DNA of 64,000 bases, taken from NCBI GenBank assembly GCA_010093705.1, contig MU006089.1:2157561-2221560 (forward strand). Reading direction: 5' to 3'. Under the pieces are notes generated by a model, which saw only the letters and a list, made by a program, of their open reading frames with translations, made no database searches and had not been told where the DNA came from. Within the stretch, counting starts at the first letter, position 1; each line of letters begins with the position of its first letter. The position numbers and the translations under genes are program-made. This stretch comes from Patellaria atrata CBS 101060. Lineage: Eukaryota > Ascomycota > Dothideomycetes > Patellariales > Patellariaceae. Positions 22,601 to 32,677 of the stretch are shown in pieces.

Positions 22601-23263
22601 AACCTTATACGAGCTCACATACCAAATCAGCAACCACACTCTCCCGTTAATCTATGCTCATATCTAGTATATATTGATAAATCGTTTCATAGTGTATCAA
22701 CTAATAGTGAATCCATCGCCGCGGACGCTAACAAGCTTCCAACACTTCGCTCCAACAGTCCAAAGCAAAGCCTATGACTCGGCAGGATCCAACACTCGAT
22801 TCCGGTCACCCCGTCCATCAGTGCATTGTTACCTACAGTAATATTTGCGGGAAGGACCGTCTGGTCGGGACCGAAGACCCGGTTTAGAGATTTGGTAATA
22901 TCTCTCTCCCCTTCGTTGTGGGTAATCTAGACATAACTCACCGTTTGAGATACGACACGATCAATTCAATCTTAGACAGAGAACACAGGTAGGATAACAG
23001 TATCAATGGCTATCGCTAAGCTAAAATTCTAAATCCAGCCCAAAAAGTGGAGAGTGGTATAATACTAAAACACGAGCGCCTCCCAGAAGCAATGAAGCCA
23101 TATATATACAGTTACTCCCCGCGATGAATGCTAAAAGCCTCTATCACCATATTACACTGTTCCAAAAAAGAGAAGCTCTCCCCTGTAAATACTATTACAG
23201 TTCATCCAATCGTCACTTCGTTACTAATACAAATCCAGACAAACCTATGAGTGCAGACGGTAA
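19608..23263. other. Gene-poor 3.6 kb stretch
   Basis: No recognisable gene in either strand. About 20.9-21.45 kb and 21.85-23.2 kb are visibly A/T-rich with homopolymer runs, which could be decayed transposon sequence or plain intergenic DNA. I could not identify any element in them. A tRNA-like, SINE-like segment lies at 21430-21610. Short open frames here lack domain features. Confidence 0.5.
21430..21610 (-). mobile_element. tRNA-like, SINE-like element
   Basis: On the minus strand there is a pol III A-box match (TAGCCGATTAGG), then after 46 nt a B-box match (GGTTCGATACC, one mismatch to consensus). A perfect 16-bp palindrome ctcccctcgaggggag (21503-21518), a small CCGC/GCGG hairpin and T-runs follow, which could end pol III transcription. 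An anticodon-loop-like CTCCCAT lies between the boxes. The acceptor stem does not pair, and the T stem pairs at only three of five positions, so it is not a functional tRNA. A tRNA-derived SINE head with a short body fits best. I cannot see other copies in this window, and the ends are approximate. Confidence 0.4.
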
Positions 23264-24961
23264 TCAAGCCGCATAAGCTGGCGGCGGGCCATCCACATCC
23301 TCACTCGGTAGCCAAAACCCATCCGAGCCAGCTTCTCCCATCTTCTCCTCCCTGACCTTCCGCGCGATCTCGTTCGCCATCTTCATCATCCAGGCCTGCT
23401 CTAAGATGCCACCGGATGACGAAGACGAGGACTCAGCGTACGGAGGAACAGGCTTAGCATGCGAGAGTTTCTCGAGCGAGTAGTTGCGCAGAAGAGGGAG
23501 CGTGCTGGTAGAATGAGCATTGCGAGCATGACGATGGAGCGGCATTTTTGACTCCAGGTCTGACAATAGCGCATTATGGAGGGCATTACTGGCATTGATG
23601 GCAGCATTGGTGCTCTCTGCTCTATCGTGACGTTGCCTTTCCTCTGTCTTAGGCGTATCTAGATCATCAATGCTGACTTGTCTGCTGTGGAAACGAACAG
23701 CTTTATTTGGAGATCGGGGTGGGGTGGTGAGTTCCCCTTCTTTCTCCTCAGGGATAGAGGAAGGTGGTTCAAAAGAACCGGCAACGCTTGGAGCGGGTGT
23801 TGATGCTTCAGTAGAGACGCTTTCTGTTCCGTCTTCCTTATTTTTCCGGAGATCAACTACCCGTTTCTTTCGCTGCCTTGGAGGGTGAGCTCGCGGTCTA
23901 CTTCCACTAAGGCCATGGTAAGAGGAACTACGGCCTATAAAGCTCGGACGAGACGACGATGTGCCGGTATCCGAATTGTCAGACACACTATGTGCCGACG
24001 AGTTCGTTGCAAGGGAAGAATGATGACGGGAGAGTGTGGATGATGTGAGTTGAGGTGTGCCTGCTGCGGATTCTGGGCGATCGATGCCGCCTGCCCAAGC
24101 TCGGAAGACAGTATCGCGGAGAGATGGAGTAAACAAGGAAAGAGTCCGTTGCGACTCTTTGAGAGTAGCTAGACGAAGTAGGTTCTTTTGAGAAAACGAA
24201 GCATGGGTTTCCGTGGGAGAATCTAGACTCAACGAGGATAACTCAGACTCGTCGATTGGATTTCCAAATGCATCAACTGGATCTTGAGCAGGACTCGCTA
24301 GTGGGTCTATAGGGACCGTAGCGTCCTTGTTCGTATTCAATACTCTTTCATCATCCATTTCCGTATATTCTGGCGACCACAGACGTAGGGATAATCGGTG
24401 TAGAATCGCAGGAAGGTCATCCATGAATAGTACTCGTAGCTGCCCCTCTATCTCTTTCTGTAGATAGTCTCTTACGAATGGTATCGAGTCAAACGTCGAT
24501 GACACTTTTAGAGACTCTAATGGATCGTTTCGAAACACCAAAGTTAAGCCTTTTGTCTTGCAGAATACCAGTATAACAAATCCAGAAAGTCTGAAGTCAG
24601 AAAGTGTGATTTGTAAAGGTATCGTAAGCCCGGACGATGCTGCGAGAGGTTGCGGAGACGCGAAGGACGGTTTCGTGGAAAGATAGGTATTAAGAGGGTT
24701 TGCTTGTACTCTTGTCTTCAGCGTTAGAAAAGCATCTCCAGTATATGCCATCTTGAAGATGCCTCGAAACTTGTCTTCGGCCAAATCTCCGATCTCCAAT
24801 ATTTCCAGTTCTGGCGGTACAGAGCCCAAATTGAGCTCAGTGACGATGATGTCGTCAACGATGATGGGAGGCTTTGGAGATTTGTTCAAAGCTGTTGTTA
24901 GCATGTCTCTAGCACGAGACGTATCCGCTATTAGCGGCGACCAGTTGAAGTTGAAAGCCAT
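23264..24961 (-). CDS. mdm34: Mdm34, ERMES complex subunit
   Basis: A single-exon gene of 565 residues. The N-terminus MAFNFNWSPL, followed by TELNLGSVPPELEILEIGDL, GIFKMAYTGDAFLTLKTRVQANPLN and the IPLQITLSDFRLSGF segment, is diagnostic of the SMP lipid-binding domain of Mdm34 (residues 1 to about 200). Mdm34 sits at the mitochondrial outer membrane. With Mmm1, Mdm10 and Mdm12 it tethers mitochondria to the endoplasmic reticulum and moves phospholipids. The rest is Ser/Thr-rich and probably disordered, with a basic patch (PRQRKKRVVDLRKNKE) conserved in filamentous fungi, and a short C-terminal helix (ILEQAWMMKMANEIARKV). The ATG at 24961 starts directly at the conserved MAFNFNW, so the start is secure. 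Confidence 0.97.
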   Translation of the reverse strand: MAFNFNWSPLIADTSRARDMLTTALNKSPKPPIIVDDIIVTELNLGSVPPELEILEIGDLAEDKFRGIFKMAYTGDAFLTLKTRVQANPLNTYLSTKPSFASPQPLAASSGLTIPLQITLSDFRLSGFVILVFCKTKGLTLVFRNDPLESLKVSSTFDSIPFVRDYLQKEIEGQLRVLFMDDLPAILHRLSLRLWSPEYTEMDDERVLNTNKDATVPIDPLASPAQDPVDAFGNPIDESELSSLSLDSPTETHASFSQKNLLRLATLKESQRTLSLFTPSLRDTVFRAWAGGIDRPESAAGTPQLTSSTLSRHHSSLATNSSAHSVSDNSDTGTSSSRPSFIGRSSSYHGLSGSRPRAHPPRQRKKRVVDLRKNKEDGTESVSTEASTPAPSVAGSFEPPSSIPEEKEGELTTPPRSPNKAVRFHSRQVSIDDLDTPKTEERQRHDRAESTNAAINASNALHNALLSDLESKMPLHRHARNAHSTSTLPLLRNYSLEKLSHAKPVPPYAESSSSSSGGILEQAWMMKMANEIARKVREEKMGEAGSDGFWLPSEDVDGPPPAYAA

Positions 24962-26082
24962 GGTTGAGATAGATATTCACCCGAACGGAGGTAGATGGAT
25001 GTTCTTATCGATCAAGGTGAGCTTGCTCTACACCTGTCGCGTGCCAATGGTTGCCGCGTGAACAGGTTTGATGCCATGCGCCGAGTCGGAAGGGTAGATA
25101 TGTGTTGGATAAAACCAATAAATTTTGTAGACTAAATATTTGATTCCTAAATGCGACTCCAAAAGCGATCAAAGGAAATGGAAGGTTGCGGTTTGAAGGA
25201 AAGGGTGATCAGGTTAAGGTAAGGTGACGCAAAAGTACAGAGCAAAACTTCGGGAGAACAAATTCGGATAGGAGGAAATGAGCGACGAAAAGTCTTCATG
25301 GTCTGCCGTACTCTAGCCTTGTTTTAGTCCGAAAACTCCCCTGTGCTCCCTGCAAAACAATTTCCGACGTATCCCGAGGCAGAGATTCCCCTACAAAAAC
25401 AAACACCAAAATCGAGCGCTACCCTGCTTATACAGATTATATGATATCAAAACATAAACAGAATAGAGATTTTTAAAGTTTAACGCGTCTGTCTATATAT
25501 CATCATCGATAATGGAAGATTGAAAACCCGATTATTGCGCTTTTGGAGTAATAGCTGTAGATGGTTAACCGTCTAAGAAATAAATGTCACGAACGGTAGA
25601 TTTGACGTTGCATGAATCTGTGATCAAGTTCGAGGAAACACCGACTGTCATTAGCTATAAACCCAGCCATCTTCCGCCAGAGGATCCAAGATACTTTTCA
25701 AACCGACCCAGCCCAACCATCTACCGTATGATGTACAAATAGCAGAAGATATCCACCAAGTGGACAACGCCATGCAGATGGGAGTAAAGACTAAGATGCA
25801 GCAGGATGGACCAGTGGACGGAAGACGCCACACCAAGGAAAAAGGAAATCCAATATTAAATTGACAAAGCCCAGATATCCAAGTCCCCAGTGCCGATATA
25901 GCAAATGGAGGACACCAAAGATGAAAATATTGACACAATTTGGCTTTATGTTGATGAAGAGGTGTATGACTTTCCGATGTTCGTGACGCATTAAGAGCTA
26001 TGGACAGCTATTTATCCATTAGCTACTGGTTCAGACGGACAATTAAAGGTATGGCAAGGTATATACTTACAATTGTAAACAT
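24962..26082. other. Intergenic between mdm34 and hex1
   Basis: Promoter region of mdm34 plus the 3' flank of hex1. The minus-strand open frame at 25651-25938 has no family features. No repeat or RNA gene seen. Confidence 0.55.
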
Positions 26083-27777
26083 CTACAGTCTAGAACCGTG
26101 GACGACCTTATAGTCGACAGCGAGTTCCTGGCCGTCATCATTGATGACGAGGACACGCACGCTGCCACGGCCATTGTCGAATGCCTCTGTGAGGCGAGAA
26201 AGGAGACCGCTCTGGTCAATGACGGGCAAGCCCTGCTTGATATCACCGGTCTCGGTCATTGCGACGACACGGCCGTCATCACGGACATCGAGGACACGGT
26301 ATTGCTTGAAGACAGGACCAAGCATGTTCTGGACAACAACGGACGGGGCCGGGGTGGAGATGAAGCTAGACTCTTCATGAAGCTGCTTGGTGAAAAGATC
26401 GACACCGAGATAGCGGTGTTGACCGGTTTGAGAAGAGGTGGTGATGCGGATGACTTGGCAAGGGCGGCCCTGAAGGATCAGGAGGTCGCCAATGCGGATG
26501 TGGTGGCAAGGGATAGTGATAGTGTTAGGGACGGCCATGGTGGGTAATGCGGAGACGGAGCTAGAGGTGTAGCTGGATGAAGAACCGACTTGGGGTGGAA
26601 GAGGACGAGATGAAACTGGGGCAGGACCTTGTGCTTGCGCTGGTGCTGAGATGTTGACTGTTTCCTTGATAACTACGTTCTCACGACCTTCGGGGTGATG
26701 ATGGTGATGATGACGGGGTCCGTGGATGGGATGACGGATACGGTCGGCAGCTCTGTGAAGACCGGCGCGGAAGGAGTGGTAGTTACCGTCGTCGTCGTAA
26801 TATCCCATATCACGCTTGTGCTTCTTGGGGGCGTCGACTGTTGTTCGAGTAGTTTCTACTCGAACTTCTGCCTGAGGCTGAGAGTAACGCTGAGGATACT
26901 CTTCTGCGCGTTGACCGGAGATCGGTTGATACTCTGCACTAACCTGAGCAGAGTAAAGGTTCTTAGTGGGAAATTCTGGAACGAAACCTGCTTGAGTTCG
27001 TTCACGGTATTGGCTTTCAGTGATGTCTAACTGAGAGCCGGCGTAATGGGTAGCAGGAGTGTGGACGGTATTGAAGTTGCGGTCGTAGACTTTGTCTTGT
27101 ACGCCGTATACCTTGTCCTTGACCTCTAACTGGGCGTCGGTGTAACGTTGATAGGGTTCTTGGTATCTGTAAAAGAAGAAAGTTAGAATGAGATGGAAGG
27201 GAGAAAAAAGTACGACTAGGTTAGGTAAGGATGTTGCTCAGACAACAAAACAATAAGCCACTAATGCCTAATTGGGCGACTAAAACATTAAAAGGGGAAA
27301 TTGTGCAAGTTGTGCACGCTAGAGGGTCACGGTCGTGTTTTGGAAATAGAAATTGCACACCGACTTTACTTACTGCTGACGTGCGGATTGTGGTTGATAC
27401 TGAGCTTGAGTATGAGTTCGAAGTTGAGGCTGGGGCTGATACTGAGGTTGCTGTTCACGTTCACGAGTAATATGGACTTCCTTGCGGAATTCTTTGTGCT
27501 CGCCTTGAACTGGTAGTTGTTGGGCTGCGGCTGGTCGTTGGTAGCGGTCCTGCTCGAAAACGCGTACCTCCTCTTCGAAACGTTGACCTCGTCGAGGATC
27601 GTCGGTTGAGAAGGCAGTGATGTGAGTTTCGTGACCTTCCCGTCCGACGCGCGATTTATCAGGTAGGTTGACTTCACCCTCTACCTTGATGCTAGTTTTC
27701 TCTGCTTTGACAGCGTCGCTCCGATACGAGGACGGGAAGACACTGAAGGGGATCGGGACGCGGGCGTCAAAGTCCAG
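26083..27777 (-). CDS. hex1: HEX1, Woronin body major protein, with candidate non-AUG N-terminal extension
   Basis: The AUG form is 26083-26808, 241 residues: MGYYDDDGNYHSF, a His-rich linker, then the eIF5A-like self-assembling core (TITIPCHHIRIGDLLILQG, GQHRYLGVDLFTKQLHEESS, PVFKQYRVLDV) and the peroxisomal signal SRL at the end. HEX1 crystallises inside peroxisomes to make Woronin bodies that plug septal pores. Upstream, the same frame is open through 26809-27166, a 207-nt intron (27167-27373, donor GTAAGT), and 27374 to about 27803. It reads as protein-like, Gln/Tyr-rich sequence (DARVPIPFSVFPSSYRSDAV; HITREREQQPQYQPQPQ), yet holds no ATG in any frame. I set the outer limit at a CUG in excellent context (AAC CTG GAC, 27777), giving 1488 nt or 495 residues. 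Long HEX1 forms are known in other fungi, as far as I recall. The AUG form is certain; the extension is inferred. Confidence 0.9.
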
Positions 27778-27803
27778 GTTGGCTGGAGTCGCGGCGTCCT
27801 TTC

Positions 27804-27945
27804 TTGAATGCCTCTCGAACCGTTACGGGTAACAATTCGAAAGGAAGACAAGAAAGAACTTCTTGGCTCCTTACGGTGAGAAAGATCTCAAAAGATGGGT
27901 AAAGGAAGAAGCGACGTGGTAGCCAGCTTCGAAGGTATTTAAAGC
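27804..27945 (-). promoter_or_regulatory. hex1 leader start: TATA-like box and leader intron
   Basis: Reading the minus strand, a TTTAAATA element lies at about 27935-27943. A candidate 71-nt intron follows at 27804-27874 (donor GTAAGG, acceptor CAAG). Splicing it joins a further open frame to the hex1 extension, while the unspliced sequence has an in-frame TAA just upstream of the extension. The TATA position implies transcription starting near 27905. All of this is inferred from sequence signals. Confidence 0.4.
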
Positions 27946-30310
27946 TCTGAAGAGCAGTGGGGAAACGATTGAAACGTGATGAGGTGCAATTGGCGGAGTT
28001 TGTGATGATGAAGAGTGAGATGTAGCACGAAGAAGGAGAGTGGAGGAGAGGTAAAAGAAATGGGCGCGAGAGGGGAGCAAGAGGTTGACTGGGAGATGGC
28101 TGGGGGGTGGTCGGAGAAAGCTCTCAGCTTAGAGCGGCTTTTTGTTGTGCAGTGATCCGCGACGTTAGCGCGTAAACAACTCAAGCTTGGCCGGCCAAAT
28201 CGAGCTAAATTACTCCTTTTCATTCCCCCTGGCGCCTCATGAATATCAATCACATGCATTTGCTTCAAATCTCATCACTCGAAGGCCACCAAAATCATCA
28301 ATTGTACCTTCTCAAGAATTGTATCTTCAAAATTCAGACTCCAGCATCGAGGTGATATCCTTCGAGAAGATGGTTTCGCAATTATGCCCGATTCCCAAGC
28401 CTTCAATTGCTGATTGCTCAGTTCATTGCGTTACGCAAACCTCACAGGTTTCGAACCCGCCATTTCCTTGTAGAGTATCCACTGCATAACTCGTGGTGCC
28501 TGGCCATTGGATAGTATGGACCTCGGATAGTATATCACCGCGTCTTTGATGCAAACAATCGATAGTGATGCAGAAGAGTGAGATTTCGTTGGAAGCTTTC
28601 AGCTGAGTTTGTCGTGAGACCCGCAGCTTATCCCCAGCCTCCTTTTTATGGTCGCGACGGTCATTGGATACGGTTTAGGCTGGAGTTGCTGCACCGTAAC
28701 GCCTTTCTGCACGTTCTGCATAATTGGCCGTCCACGGGTAGTATGAATCTGTTAGGCCCGAGCGAACCATATTCGCCAGCTTCACCTCATACGCTACCGT
28801 GGACCGATCGCAATATAATTCTCGGCTCTGCCGAATTACCGTCGAGGATACTATCGAATTATTTAGCTCCAAATATAGACGTAAGAGATCTCGAACAGCG
28901 AAAGGACGTTCAGACTTCAGAGTAACATGATTAGAGAGTTGTCTCACCTGTTCAACTACGCGTTCTCTTTTACTTCCAGTAATCAGTCTATTTTGGAGTA
29001 CATATCTTACTGGATATTCCAATGGCACTCTCTTCTCATATACTTCACGTATACCTCCTTAGGAGGACGACGTGACGTTGATTTAAAGTATCCTTCTCAC
29101 GTCTTAGGAGGCACGCAAGGCTCCTTCCCGTACGGAAGAATTTCTCTACTCATGGAATGCACTGTCTAGATTCGGTCAGCTCCTACCCAAGGTACATACT
29201 GCTATCGAATTCTCTTTAGTCTTTCGGGTACCAGTCATGGCTTCATTAATTTATCAACCCATCTTCCATTATTCAAATCTATAGGAAACCTCTGTTTGCT
29301 TAGCAACCATACACGAAGAAACCACATACGGACATAAGGTAGTACTTCTTTTAAATACATGCATCTTGGGAGCTGTATTCTTTAACCTAAAGTGTTCTAT
29401 TCCTCTTACCACTGATTCCAGCGCATAGCTCGAGTAACGTAATACTTCTCGGTCTCTTTCTAGTGTGTTTCTTTTCTTGTCGGACGTTGACAAGATTCAT
29501 GTCCCAAGCACATATTGACCTTGAGATGCTCATTTACCTCTTACTGGGGATCGGTGTCATGAAGAACGTTAGAAACATCAGTCATTTTTAGGTTGCCAGA
29601 TCTAATTCTATGTAGATATTGGATAAAACGGTTACAATGATCCATCTCACTAACACCTGTGTTTCAAAGCATCCATTGCATACGCAAAATCAATAGTATA
29701 CCTATGTTATAGGGGCAGCCTATGAGTCCGCAACAATAAGAGATGCATATCACTGAGCATTCTAGGATACCTTGGGTTATGGTATCTTTAGAATTGGTCT
29801 AACTGATCAATTCCTATTTTACGGTAGTTTTGTTTGGTACTCTCTTCCAGGTTGTACTACGGTCTGAATACCCTATCACATATGTACTGGTCTCTTCCAG
29901 GTTAGAAACGGGTACTTTCCTCTATGTTAGCAGGTAATGTCAGCCAGTTGTATAGTGCCGTACAATTGGAGAAAGTCACGAGTGATATGCAGCAAGACAA
30001 GGATAGCCTGCATGCATTAGGATGTTATGCTTTGTTACGTGGCGATCCCGTCTACTATGTCACGTCGTTGTAAAGCGCTAGGAGAATTATTTTTTTTTTA
30101 ATTCATGACTCTTAGGTTCGCCGCATCGTGCGGACTTTCCCAAAGCGTTTGTCCGTTTATCTTATTTACAGTACCTGCGGCTCCCCATGACATAAAGCTA
30201 CAGTAGTCATCACTTCAAACCAAATCACAATAGCACACACAGTCTTTTCCTCTCCGACAATTCTTTTCCACACAGGAATCCTTTGAAGTTCTACAGTCAA
30301 TTCATCCGCC
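27946..30310. other. Long intergenic region between hex1 and rio1 (divergent)
   Basis: Upstream regions of hex1 (minus) and rio1 (plus). The first 275 bp also lack ATG on the minus strand. Overlapping open frames on both strands at 28578-29028 have no family features and are not called. The motif tctcttccaggtt occurs twice at about 29843 and 29892. A T9 run precedes the rio1 promoter near 30095. No RNA gene seen. Confidence 0.5.
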
Positions 30311-32014
30311 ATGACGTCCTCAGCTCAAGAAAACTACCCCGCAGCGGGGCTCTCCCCAACCCACACCTACATCCCCAATTGCGGCTACGAACGCAAACCA
30401 GAAGAGGAATACACCCTCTCCAGCACCCAGAATAAGCCAGCAAGCAACTCCGAAGCCCAGGATGTCACGCTCGACGACACCGAAGACTCCGACGCCTACT
30501 ACACCTCCGAAGACGACGTGTCCGAAAACGAGCTTTCGACCGCAAACCCCAACGACTACACCAAATCCTACAACCGGCAACGACGCCTCAATGACGCCTC
30601 AGCCCCCGACTCGGAGCGTCCGAAAACGAACCCGCAGAAGCCGACTGCGAACACGAGAGCGAGCGTGGACGACCAGATCAAGTCGCTGTCCCGGCATGCG
30701 GCGAAGCTCAAGCTGGACGACGCACAAGCGGGCCTCAGCGGCGGCGGGGAAAACACAAAAGACAAGAGCGACCGGGCGACGTCCGAGAGAGTCCTCGACC
30801 CACGGACGCGGATGATACTGCTTAAGATGATAAACAAGGGTGTCGTGAGCGAGATCAACGGCTGCATTTCCACCGGCAAGGAGGCGAATGTGTATCACGC
30901 GCTTCTGATACCGGAGGCGGAGGAGGGAGGCGAAATGGGACCGAGGCATATGGCGATCAAGGTGTACAAGACGGCGGCGCTGAGTTTCAAAGATCGCGAA
31001 CGGTACGTGACGGGCGAGTTTCGGTTCAAGAAGGGCTACAAGAAGGATAGTAGGAGTATGGTGAGGGTGTGGGCGGAGAAGGAGATGAGAAATCTGAATA
31101 GGCTTTTCGCGGCGGGGATACCATGTCCGGAACCTGTTTACCTGAGGGTAAATGTTCTTGCTATGGGGTTCCTAGGCGATAAACGCGGTTGGCCTGCACC
31201 ACGGCTCAGAGACGTATCGTTCGAGAGTGAAGATGCAGATGTAAAGTGGAAGAAACTGTACATACAGTTACTGAGCTACATGCGGGTCCTCTATCAAACA
31301 TGCAAACTCGTACACGGAGACTTGAGCGAGTACAATGTCCTATACCATGAAGAAAAACTCTGGATTATCGACGTCAGTCAGAGCGTCGAACACGAGCATC
31401 CGCGCTCCCTAGAGTTTCTACGAACAGATATCAAGAATGTGAGCGACTTCTTCCGCAACCAAGGCGTCGATACACTGGCCGAGCGCACCGTCTTTGGGTT
31501 CATCACCGAGTCGGAGGGAAGCGTTGAAGAAGAGGGCATGAGAGCTTCCGTTGAAACTCTATACGCGAAGAGAGCGGAAACCGGGAACTATGAACAGGCC
31601 ATCGCGGACGAGCTCGTCGATAACGAGGTCTGGCGTCAGCAATTTATCCCGCAGACTCTGAATCAGGTGTACGATATGGAGCGCGACGGTGACAAGCTCC
31701 AAGAAGAGGCTGGAGGTGTGGATCTAGTTTACAAGGACCTCTTAGCCAATAACGGTAAACCGGCTGCCGCGGACAGCAGTGCCGCTGGTGCCACGGCCAG
31801 CGAGGAAGGAAGCGATGAGGACGAAGATAGTGAGGAGCGGGAATGGAGCGACCGCGACAATAAAAAGCCTAGAGGTAAGAAACATCAGGAGCATGATGAG
31901 AAGAAGGCACATAAGGAGAAAGTCAAGGAAGAGAAGAGGGAAAAGAGGAAGACGAAGATGCCGAAACATGAGAAGAAGCGGTTGATCAAGACGTCTGGAA
32001 ACAAGAAGAAGTGA
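30311..32014 (+). CDS. rio1: Rio1 atypical serine/threonine kinase
   Basis: A single-exon gene of 567 residues. An acidic, disordered N-terminus precedes the RIO domain. The ATP loop is STGKEANVYHA at about residue 187, the ATP-binding Lys is in HMAIKVYK, and the catalytic loop is LVHGDLSEYNVLY at about 334. The metal-binding Asp is in WIIDVSQSVEHEHP at about 351, where RIO kinases replace DFG. All key residues are present. Rio1 acts on late cytoplasmic pre-40S particles, promoting 20S pre-rRNA cleavage and factor release, and also has nuclear roles. The acidic stretch near 490-515 and the Lys-rich tail (to KTSGNKKK) are typical of fungal Rio1. The start ATG at 30311 is in a cgccATGac context. 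The 5' half has G/C-ending codon bias stronger than its neighbours. Confidence 0.97.
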   Translation: MTSSAQENYPAAGLSPTHTYIPNCGYERKPEEEYTLSSTQNKPASNSEAQDVTLDDTEDSDAYYTSEDDVSENELSTANPNDYTKSYNRQRRLNDASAPDSERPKTNPQKPTANTRASVDDQIKSLSRHAAKLKLDDAQAGLSGGGENTKDKSDRATSERVLDPRTRMILLKMINKGVVSEINGCISTGKEANVYHALLIPEAEEGGEMGPRHMAIKVYKTAALSFKDRERYVTGEFRFKKGYKKDSRSMVRVWAEKEMRNLNRLFAAGIPCPEPVYLRVNVLAMGFLGDKRGWPAPRLRDVSFESEDADVKWKKLYIQLLSYMRVLYQTCKLVHGDLSEYNVLYHEEKLWIIDVSQSVEHEHPRSLEFLRTDIKNVSDFFRNQGVDTLAERTVFGFITESEGSVEEEGMRASVETLYAKRAETGNYEQAIADELVDNEVWRQQFIPQTLNQVYDMERDGDKLQEEAGGVDLVYKDLLANNGKPAAADSSAAGATASEEGSDEDEDSEEREWSDRDNKKPRGKKHQEHDEKKAHKEKVKEEKREKRKTKMPKHEKKRLIKTSGNKKK

Positions 32015-32233
32015 TTGCCATTGATCATTCATCCTATAGACTTCGCAATTCTATGCTGAACCCATAGATGCAAATGAAAACTCCATAACATGCAATGTCC
32101 CCGTGTATCCGTGACTCCCATATGTACTGTACAACTCCCGTTCCATGATTTCGTAGAGACATTACAATCCTCCCGTGTCGTCAAGCATAATCACTTCCCA
32201 TCATCAGAATCCGTGGATAATCATACCCTTCCA

Positions 32234-32677
32234 TCACAGCGAAAACCTCGAACTCCTCGCGCTGCCCGCACCGACCCTGGGCTCCTTGCTCTCCCTGACG
32301 AAACTCACAACTCTGGGACTATTAGGCTCAGTGATGCCTCCACTTTCGCTGCCGCTCAATCTGCCCCACGCGCCAGAGTCGCCGCTGCCCTCGCGCCTCA
32401 GAACGCCCTTCTCCCTGCGTCCTTCTTCTTCCAGCGCGAACCGTTTGCGCTTCCGGCCTGCGCAGCAGAGGGCGTCGCCTGGATCGCGGTAGAGCAGCAT
32501 GAAGAGCGTGATGCCGATGAGGAAAATGATGCAGAAGACGCCGGCGCCGATGAGGGTGCCGAGGAAGGCGGCGTCTTCGAGGATGTTGTTGTAGTGGAGG
32601 TCTGTGCCGAGGGAGACGTAGGTGCTTGTTGCTGCGGGCGGGGGAACGGGGATGGTTGGAGCGGCTTGGGGTGCCAT
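32234..32677 (-). CDS. Small single-pass membrane protein, unknown function
   Basis: An open frame of 147 residues converging on rio1, with only 219 bp between the two stops. A short Pro/Ala-rich N-terminus (MAPQAAPTIPVPPPAATSTY) precedes one clear transmembrane helix at about residues 39-61 (AAFLGTLIGAGVFCIIFLIG then ITLFMLLYR). A Cys pair and basic cluster (CCAGRKRKRF) follow at the membrane face, where Cys could be palmitoylated. The cytosolic tail is Ser/Arg/Glu-rich. There is no cleavable signal motif and no catalytic feature. The layout suggests a type III membrane protein with the tail in the cytosol. I do not recognise a family. Confidence 0.65.
   Translation of the reverse strand: MAPQAAPTIPVPPPAATSTYVSLGTDLHYNNILEDAAFLGTLIGAGVFCIIFLIGITLFMLLYRDPGDALCCAGRKRKRFALEEEGRREKGVLRREGSGDSGAWGRLSGSESGGITEPNSPRVVSFVRESKEPRVGAGSARSSRFSL

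Noticed and set aside
17943-24961. Secondary-metabolite cluster around the flavo-oxidase
   Set aside because: Neighbours are an annexin, MDM34 and HEX1; no synthase, P450, transporter or regulator is adjacent.
28390-28520. Possible tRNA around ggttcgaaacc on the minus strand near 28450
   Set aside because: A T-arm-like hairpin can be drawn, but no matching acceptor stem or A box at proper spacing was found.
28578-29028. Overlapping 115- and 117-codon frames on opposite strands
   Set aside because: Neither shows motifs, and each occupies the other's antisense; no evidence decides for a gene.
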